Shown: positions 58,482 to 64,000 of the stretch, piece by piece
Layout of the letters: each line of letters opens with the position of its first letter
Numbering within the stretch: position 1 is the stretch's first letter
Position numbers and translations under genes: made by a program
Notes under the pieces: generated by a model
The model's input: only the letters and a program-made list of their open reading frames with translations
Told to the model about the DNA's origin: nothing
The model's database searches: none
Assembly (NCBI GenBank): GCA_036346405.1
Contig: CM070566.1
Span: 14,255,533 to 14,319,532, forward strand
Length of the DNA stretch: 64,000 nucleotides
Source of the DNA: Phyllostachys edulis
Taxonomy: Eukaryota > Streptophyta > Magnoliopsida > Poales > Poaceae
Reading direction: 5' to 3'

Positions 58482-60993
58482 CTAGTTCTCCATGCGGATG
58501 ATGCAGCGGATGCCCTCCCCCTTGAGCATGAGGTCAAACGCCTTGTTGATATCCGAGAAGGGCACGCTGTGCGTGATGAACTTCTCCACCTCCAGCTCCT
58601 ACACACATAAGCAAGAAGCATGAGCAGCAAGTTCTTGGGGACTAACATTTCAACATATCTCAAGCAATCACAATCTTTAATCACGCTAAAGCAATCATCT
58701 TTTCCGTTTACCTTCTTCATGTACAACTCCACAACATTGGGCAGATCGGTGCGTGGCTTGTAGTTACCAAAGAAGGTTCCCTTCAGTGTCCTCTCGTTCA
58801 GGAAGTTCATCGGATGAGTCTTGAACTCGGCATCCTTGTGTGGCACACCAACCAGCACAGCAACACCCCAACCCTGGATATAGAGCAGGACTTTTAGGAT
58901 TCCACCAAAATATACAGAACCAACTGTGCAAATGATTGTTTAAATGAATGACAAGTATACTGAGATCGTACATCATGAACACATTCGAATGCTTGTATCA
59001 TAGCATTAACGTTGCCAGTGCATTCAACACTGCGGTCAACGCCACCATTGGTCATCTCAGCCAGTACCTAAAGCAGCATAACATTGGATATTACGATCCA
59101 GTGGCATATGGGCATCAAGAGTAAATAATGCTTTTGCCTGAGATGAAGATACAAACCTCCTGCACTGGCTTCTTGTGGTCTTTCGGATTCACAAACTCAG
59201 TGCAACCAAATTTTTTAGCTGGACAACACAAGAGTAGATAAGCTAAGAGTAACGGAAACCATGAACTAAACTGATGATTGGTAAAATCAAGAGTATTTAC
59301 CTTCTTCAAATCTGCTGGGGTTCAGGTCAACACCAATGATCCTCGACGCTCCTGCGATCCTTGCACCTTCCGCAGCCTAATCATGTAAATATGTAGTGTT
59401 TAACTAAACGCAAACCCAACATGCATCCTCATTGCGATTGAAGAACACACAAGAGAATAATTTGGGCACTCACAGCAAGGCCTACAGCTCCTAGACCAAA
59501 TATCGCCACTGTCGAACCCTTTGGCGGTTTCGCAACATTAATTGATGCACCAAGACCTACAAAGCGAAATGATAACTCAGCATCTAAAGATGTGTCCTAA
59601 CAAGCATACCAAAACAATATAAATCAACTTACCAGTAGAAATACCACAGCTAAGAACACAAACTTTATCAAGGGGAGCCTCAGGGTTGATCTTTGCGACG
59701 CAACCAACATGCATGACGGTGTACTCGCTGAAGGTGGAAGTCCCAACGAAATGGTAAATCGGCTTCCCATTGATAGAAAACCGTGACTTGCCATCACCAA
59801 TCATCACACCCCGGTCTGTGTTGATCCGGAGTAGATCACACATATTGCTCTCCGCGGACTTGCAGTGCGCACATTCCTTGCACTCCCCAGTGAACACAGG
59901 AAGGACATGGTCACCAGGGGCAAGGTCAGTCACACCCTCTCCAACACTCTCCACAATGCTGTGAACATAAATAAATTTCACTCGGAGAAAATACAAAAAT
60001 ACTACGCATCGGTGTACTTCAAGAAAAACAGAAAAGAGTATTGGCGAGGAGTCAACGAAAGAGCCAATGTGCCACAAGGCCTAATGCGCATGCCCTTGTT
60101 GTCAACTGAAAATACCAACTAGCTGAAGAAATTGCTGCTTAGTAGTATGGTAAACAAAGACCATCAATGAAAATTAAAAATCATAGAGCAAAACATAAAA
60201 TTAAATAAATGTATAACAACATGCTACATCAGCAAACACAACGGGAAACATAACCTGGTAGAATAAAAATCAAGGAAGATGCACATACCCTCCAGCTTCA
60301 TGGCCGAAGATCCGGGGGAACACGGGAGTCTGCCCCTAAGATATTTGGAGCCACGGAGGCGCAAGTCAGCCACAAATCGCCGCATGGTGAATCTGACAAG
60401 ATAATCGTGATGCACGAGTATATATACCTTGGCCTCCCAGAAGTAGACGTCGGTGTGGCAGAGGGCGGTGTAGAGGATCTTGACGCGCACCTCCATGGCC
60501 TGCGGCGGTGCCACCTCCACCTCTTCGATCGACAGCGGCTTGCCGGCCTCCCATGCCACCGCGGCTGCAACAAGCACGGATCCAAGAAAACCACCACCCG
60601 ATAATCAGCCCATAGTCCAACAAAATGCAAGAGACTTTTTTTTGCTCAAATAATACAAATCTAGTGATTGCAAGATCGGTGCTGATCACACAGGGAAAAG
60701 AACACTGACACAACATCCAAAAAAAAGGACGATTTACAACTCATGTGTCACGCGTGGCCCTAAAATGACAAATCCTAAATTACACATCTTTAGAGTGACA
60801 AATAATCAAATATTCCAAAAAAGAACAGAACAAAATAATCCAAGAACCCTCCCAGCCCGAGAAGCACCATTGATGTCTAAAATCCCCCCATACTGGTCGC
60901 CAAATCGCAATGGCAAGAACAAAAAAGAAGACGAATCGGAGAAGAGGCCATCCACGGACCTTTACACTTGATCACCTTCCCCGCAGTCGCCAT
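58482..60993 (-). CDS. ADH1: Alcohol dehydrogenase ADH1, complete, ten exons
   Basis: Class P alcohol dehydrogenase: NAD+-dependent, zinc-containing, cytosolic, dimeric. It reduces acetaldehyde to ethanol in fermentation. All ten exons were placed on the minus strand: 60993-60960, 60564-60428, 60335-60289, 59958-59633, 59556-59474, 59376-59301, 59218-59157, 59067-58972, 58873-58712 and 58598-58482. Every intron is GT...AG and the phases fit. The exons total 1,140 nt, giving 379 residues, the usual grass ADH1 length. Visible motifs: catalytic zinc ligands L-C-H-T-D, G-H-E and S-C-G; structural zinc G-E-C-K-E-C-A-H-C...C; nucleotide fold G-L-G-A-V-G-L-A. The C-terminus is R-C-I-I-R-M-E-N. No defect is seen. 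ADH2 lies upstream in the same direction. Confidence 0.97.
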
Positions 60994-61119
60994 CCCTCTC
61001 AAGAAATCCCCCGAAAAAAAAATCTCGCTCTCCCACCACCAAATCAAACTCAAGAATCAATCGCGCTTTACCACCGATCAAATCGAATCCGTGAAGAGCC
61101 TGGAGTGGAGAGCCCCGTC

Positions 61120-61127
61120 TATATATA
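61120..61127 (-). promoter_or_regulatory. TATA box of ADH1
   Basis: The minus strand reads GTGCTATATATAGACGGGGC. A start about 30 bases downstream, near 61095, would give a leader of about 100 nt before the ATG at 60993. Confidence 0.8.
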
Positions 61128-61198
61128 GCACGGCAGGCTAGCGAAGAGGAAGGCTGTGGATTCGCCACTTCTTCTTCTTCTTCTTCTTCTTGGGTAGT

Positions 61199-61232
61199 AA
61201 ACCACGGACACGGTGGCACCCAAACCAGGGGC
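61199..61232 (-). promoter_or_regulatory. Anaerobic-response-like elements of ADH1
   Basis: Two TGGTTT motifs on the minus strand (plus AAACCA at 61199-61204 and 61222-61227) sit beside a GCCCC motif (61228-61232). In maize Adh1 the anaerobic response element has paired GGTTT and GC motifs roughly 100-140 bases before the transcription start. Here they lie about 105-135 bases before the inferred start, so the arrangement is like the known one. Confidence 0.6.
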
Positions 61233-61922
61233 TCCTGCCTCCACCTGGAAACGGCCGCCGTGGTTTCCTCTCGGTGGGGGGACACCCTGGGTGGAATCGC
61301 GGCCGTCGGATGCGCCGCGCACGATGCTATCCACGGCTGGTGCACGGACGGTGCGCTGCGCAGGTTAAAGAAGCCGCCGATGCACGGACGTGTGTGTAGA
61401 GGGAATAAAGCATTTAAGGAATTTCTAGAGGCCGCGCATTTGGAACGAGTGGGAGGTGTCAGCGTGTGACGACGACGCTTTGGTCTTCCGATTCTGGACT
61501 TAACCACACCTAGGGCATCTTTAACGATGGCTTAATCATCTCTTAACTGTCATGTCACTCAAAAATTTAGTTGAAGAAGAAAAGATGTGAAGAGAGAGAA
61601 TATACCATCTCTTATATAAAAGACGAGTTGGGTAGGCAAACCATCACAAATGGTGAGTGTGTAAGGAGAGAAGTTGTGTTAAAAATGAATGATTTTATAG
61701 ATAAATTATTGGAGATGTTATCTCTAAGATGGTATGTAGATGAGTTAAAACCTCTAGAGATAACTCTAAGAGACAAACTGTTGTATATGTCTTTAAATAA
61801 TGTTACGGTGTTATTACACTACCGTGGTCATATCATCCTTTCGTTGTTATCAAAACCGAGAGGAAGTGCGTGGACCGGTTCAGTTCGGGTGCTGTAGCAC
61901 ACGTTGCGAAACTTTTGGACTC
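61233..61922. other. ADH1 upstream region, no gene
   Basis: The first 270 bp are GC-rich promoter-like DNA. From about 61510 the sequence GGGCATCTTTAACGATGGC, followed by AT-rich DNA to about 61830, resembles a decayed MITE, but the right end could not be matched. The frame at 61571-61897 has no motif. Confidence 0.35.
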
Positions 61923-62200
61923 TATTGAGTTGTATGCACCAATCAATTCACTCAAAAACTTAAGCTGATGAGGAAAGACAGACAATTCACTTATACTTCA
62001 ACACTCCCCTCACGTGTAGACTCTCCCAGGTCTAAAACGTGGAATAGAAGTGGACAGAAATTATTTTCTTAATTGCGTCAGTTGGGTCTTGAACTCAAGC
62101 CATCTTGGCTCTGATACCTTATTAAGTTACATGCACTAACCAATTCACCTAAAAATTTAAGCTGGTAAGGAAAGACAGATAATTCACTTATACTTCAACT
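61923..62200 (-). mobile_element. SMART-like tiny LTR element (278 bp)
   Basis: Two 81-bp direct repeats (61923-62003 and 62120-62200), about 85% alike, enclose 116 bp. On the minus strand the first LTR is followed at once by AGGTATCAGAGC (62119-62108), one base off the tRNA-Met primer site TGGTATCAGAGC. The polypurine run GTGAGGGGAG (62013-62004) directly precedes the second LTR, which starts TGTTGAAG. Flanks GACTC (61918-61922) and GACAC (62201-62205) look like a 5-bp target duplication. This is the layout of SMARTs, the under-300-bp LTR retrotransposons described from grasses. It encodes nothing and must use proteins of other elements. Confidence 0.85.
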
Positions 62201-63144
62201 GACACGACACTTGAAAAAGCTTGTTCTAAATGATTGCAAGATCTACACCGTCGCTTAAGAATTACGATACCATGTACCAGAATAGCACGACGGACTGTAG
62301 CTTGCCACAAAATCGATTCTAGTGTTAACAACAGTGGGGAACACTATATTCACCTTTGCCATACAATTTGCTCGCAGATGGCACACGAATGCCTTCACCG
62401 ACTCACCGTCCCTCGAGCTCTACAGTATGACAAGCAATTCATAGGAACCGTAGATTACATGATCGGACGATCGCGACGGCCGCAACGTGTCGCCACTATT
62501 CTGGCCTCAACAGGGTGGCAAGCTTTCTCAAACAGCGTGCGCCTTTTATTCTTTTCCGAGGGTGCGCCGCGCCCGCAGCTCTCGCCAGTTGCAACAACCA
62601 GCAGCAGTTACTGCGGGAGCCAAGATACTGTTGGAGGGCAAAACAAGACGAGTATGCAATTGATAATTTATATATGTCTTGAAGAACATAAAGTGATAAA
62701 TTATGAATTGCACGTCAACTGATGTGACCAATTATCAAATCCAAATCCCCTATTTCTTAACGGTTCAGAAAACGCTAGCTGGTCGACATCAGGTCAGAGA
62801 CTAGCATCACACGATCCTGAATGCTACTTCACTTCATCACAAATCTATAACAAATATATCTACTATATCTTCACATTAAAATGGAGTAACTGAGTTGCAA
62901 TTTGCAGCAATGGAGGCCACCAATATTAACATAGAAACTTCACAATATTATTAAGCAAAATGGTGATTACATGCTAACAGGAAGCTGCTGACCACATACT
63001 GGCAATAAAAGACCAAACCGTGAAAACAAAATACAGAGCTGCTTTGTTTTCGTTTTTTTGGACAGTAGAGCTGAACATATGCGTATCTGACGACCACATT
63101 ATTATTACTCAAGGGAAGACCTTAAACTTTTGTGTTCTTGTTCC
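62201..63144. other. ADH2 3' flank, no separate gene
   Basis: The frame at 62234-62722 has a protein-like stretch, but no family was recognised. 62880-63144 probably includes the 3' untranslated region of ADH2. No repeat ends were found. Confidence 0.35.
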
Positions 63145-64000
63145 CTACTCCTCCATCCTCATGATGCAGCGCAGGCTCTCCCCCTTGAGCATGAGGTCGA
63201 AGGCCGTGTTGATCTCTGAGAAGGGCACGCTGTGTGTGATGAACTTCTCCACCTCCAGCTCCTTTAGTAAAAATCACAAGTTGATCCAATCAGAAACATG
63301 TTACAAACTTGATGTAACCATGAAGGCTTTGACAGAACAAGAAAGTATTCTGCAATCCTACCTTCCTCATGTACATTTCGACGACGTTGGGCAGGTCGGT
63401 GCGCGGCTTGTAGTTACCGAAGAAGGTCCCCTTCAGAGTCTTCTCGCTCAGGAAGTTCATCGGGTTGGTCTTGAAGACGTCCTCCTTGTGCGGCACACCG
63501 ACCAGCACAGCAACACCCCAGCCCTGAAATCAGAGTGCCACTTTTAGGATTCCATCTAAATCACAAGAGGCATTGCTCAAATGATCATACAACTACACAA
63601 TATGGGTGTATCGGGAACATACATCATGTACACATTCGAAGGCAGATATCATGGCATTGACGTTCCCAGTGCACTCTACGGCTCGGTCGACTCCTCCATT
63701 AGTCATCTCAGCAAGTACCTTGAGCACCATCGAACAGTGGACATTAGATTCAAGAATGCTCATGTCATGAACAGAAGGTAATCTGTGTTCTGAGACAGAG
63801 ATATAAGAGACATACCTCTTGCACTGGCTTGTTGTAGTCCTTGGGGTTCACAAATTCAGTGCAGCCAAATTTCTTAGCTGAAAATGGACATGTATAAAGG
63901 TTCAGTGTGCTATGCAAAAATATTTACCAAAATGTCGTTTTTACTGAAGATGACATCAGTTTGTACCTTGTTCGTATTTTGCAGGGTTCAAATCGACACC
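63145..64000 (-). CDS. ADH2: Alcohol dehydrogenase ADH2, 3' half (runs off the window)
   Basis: Exons on the minus strand: 64000-63967 (3' part of exon 6), 63877-63816, 63718-63623, 63523-63362 and 63261-63145 with stop TAG. Each complete exon has the same length as its ADH1 counterpart (62, 96, 162 and 117 nt), and all splice sites are GT...AG. Residues N-P-A-K-Y-E-Q, N-F-L-S-E-K-T-L-K, V-V-E-M-Y-M and the end R-C-I-M-R-M-E-E match the grass ADH2 type rather than ADH1. The reaction is the same as ADH1. No defect is seen in the visible part; exons 1-5 and the promoter lie beyond 64000. Confidence 0.95.

Noticed and set aside
62234..62722. 162-codon frame between the ADH genes
   Set aside because: No family recognised and no promoter or splice context; left as unassigned DNA.

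Overview
This window is nuclear DNA from a grass, most likely a rice relative (Oryza or close kin). The strongest evidence is a complete ten-exon alcohol dehydrogenase gene of the grass ADH1 type and, 2.15 kb upstream in the same orientation, the 3' half of an ADH2-type paralogue. This matches the tandem Adh1-Adh2 cluster known from rice chromosome 11. The repeats are also grass-like: copia solo LTRs, CACTA, hAT, MULE, MITEs and a tiny SMART-type LTR element.

Layout. 1-5.9 kb: a decayed Ty1-copia element on the minus strand, its reverse-transcriptase region split by a solo LTR. 7.2-13.7 kb and 24.1-36.1 kb: two directly repeated blocks (copies A and B), each with a small unknown minus-strand gene (10772-11047 and 26900-27217). 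Each copy later took different insertions, and the other copy shows the empty site: a MULE in A, a 251-bp solo LTR in B. B also holds a hAT inside a MITE. 13.7-20.1 kb: intron-bearing fragments of ordinary plant genes (LSM4, a GNAT acetyltransferase), probably carried by a DNA transposon such as a Helitron. 20.9-23.7 kb and 28.2-35.0 kb: two related inverted-repeat elements carrying a plant mobile domain (PMD) gene but no visible transposase. The second is split by a 2.1-kb CACTA element with a perfect GGT duplication.

37.4-55.3 kb is a nest of four LTR insertions: a giant solo LTR (about 4.8 kb when its guests are removed), a SIRE-like copia element inside it, a second giant solo LTR (5.1 kb, opposite strand) inside that copia gag, and another SIRE-like solo LTR. 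Each of the three inner insertions has an exact 5-bp target duplication. The whole nest sits inside an exon of an auxilin-like gene, whose reading frame resumes on the other side.

57.6-64 kb is the genic end: a MITE, a possible SINE, ADH1 with TATA and anaerobic-response-like motifs, a 278-bp SMART-like LTR element in the ADH1-ADH2 spacer, and partial ADH2. The two ADH genes encode the ethanol-fermentation enzyme used under oxygen shortage. The rest of the window is mainly a record of sequential transposon insertion, much of which can be ordered from the target-site duplications.
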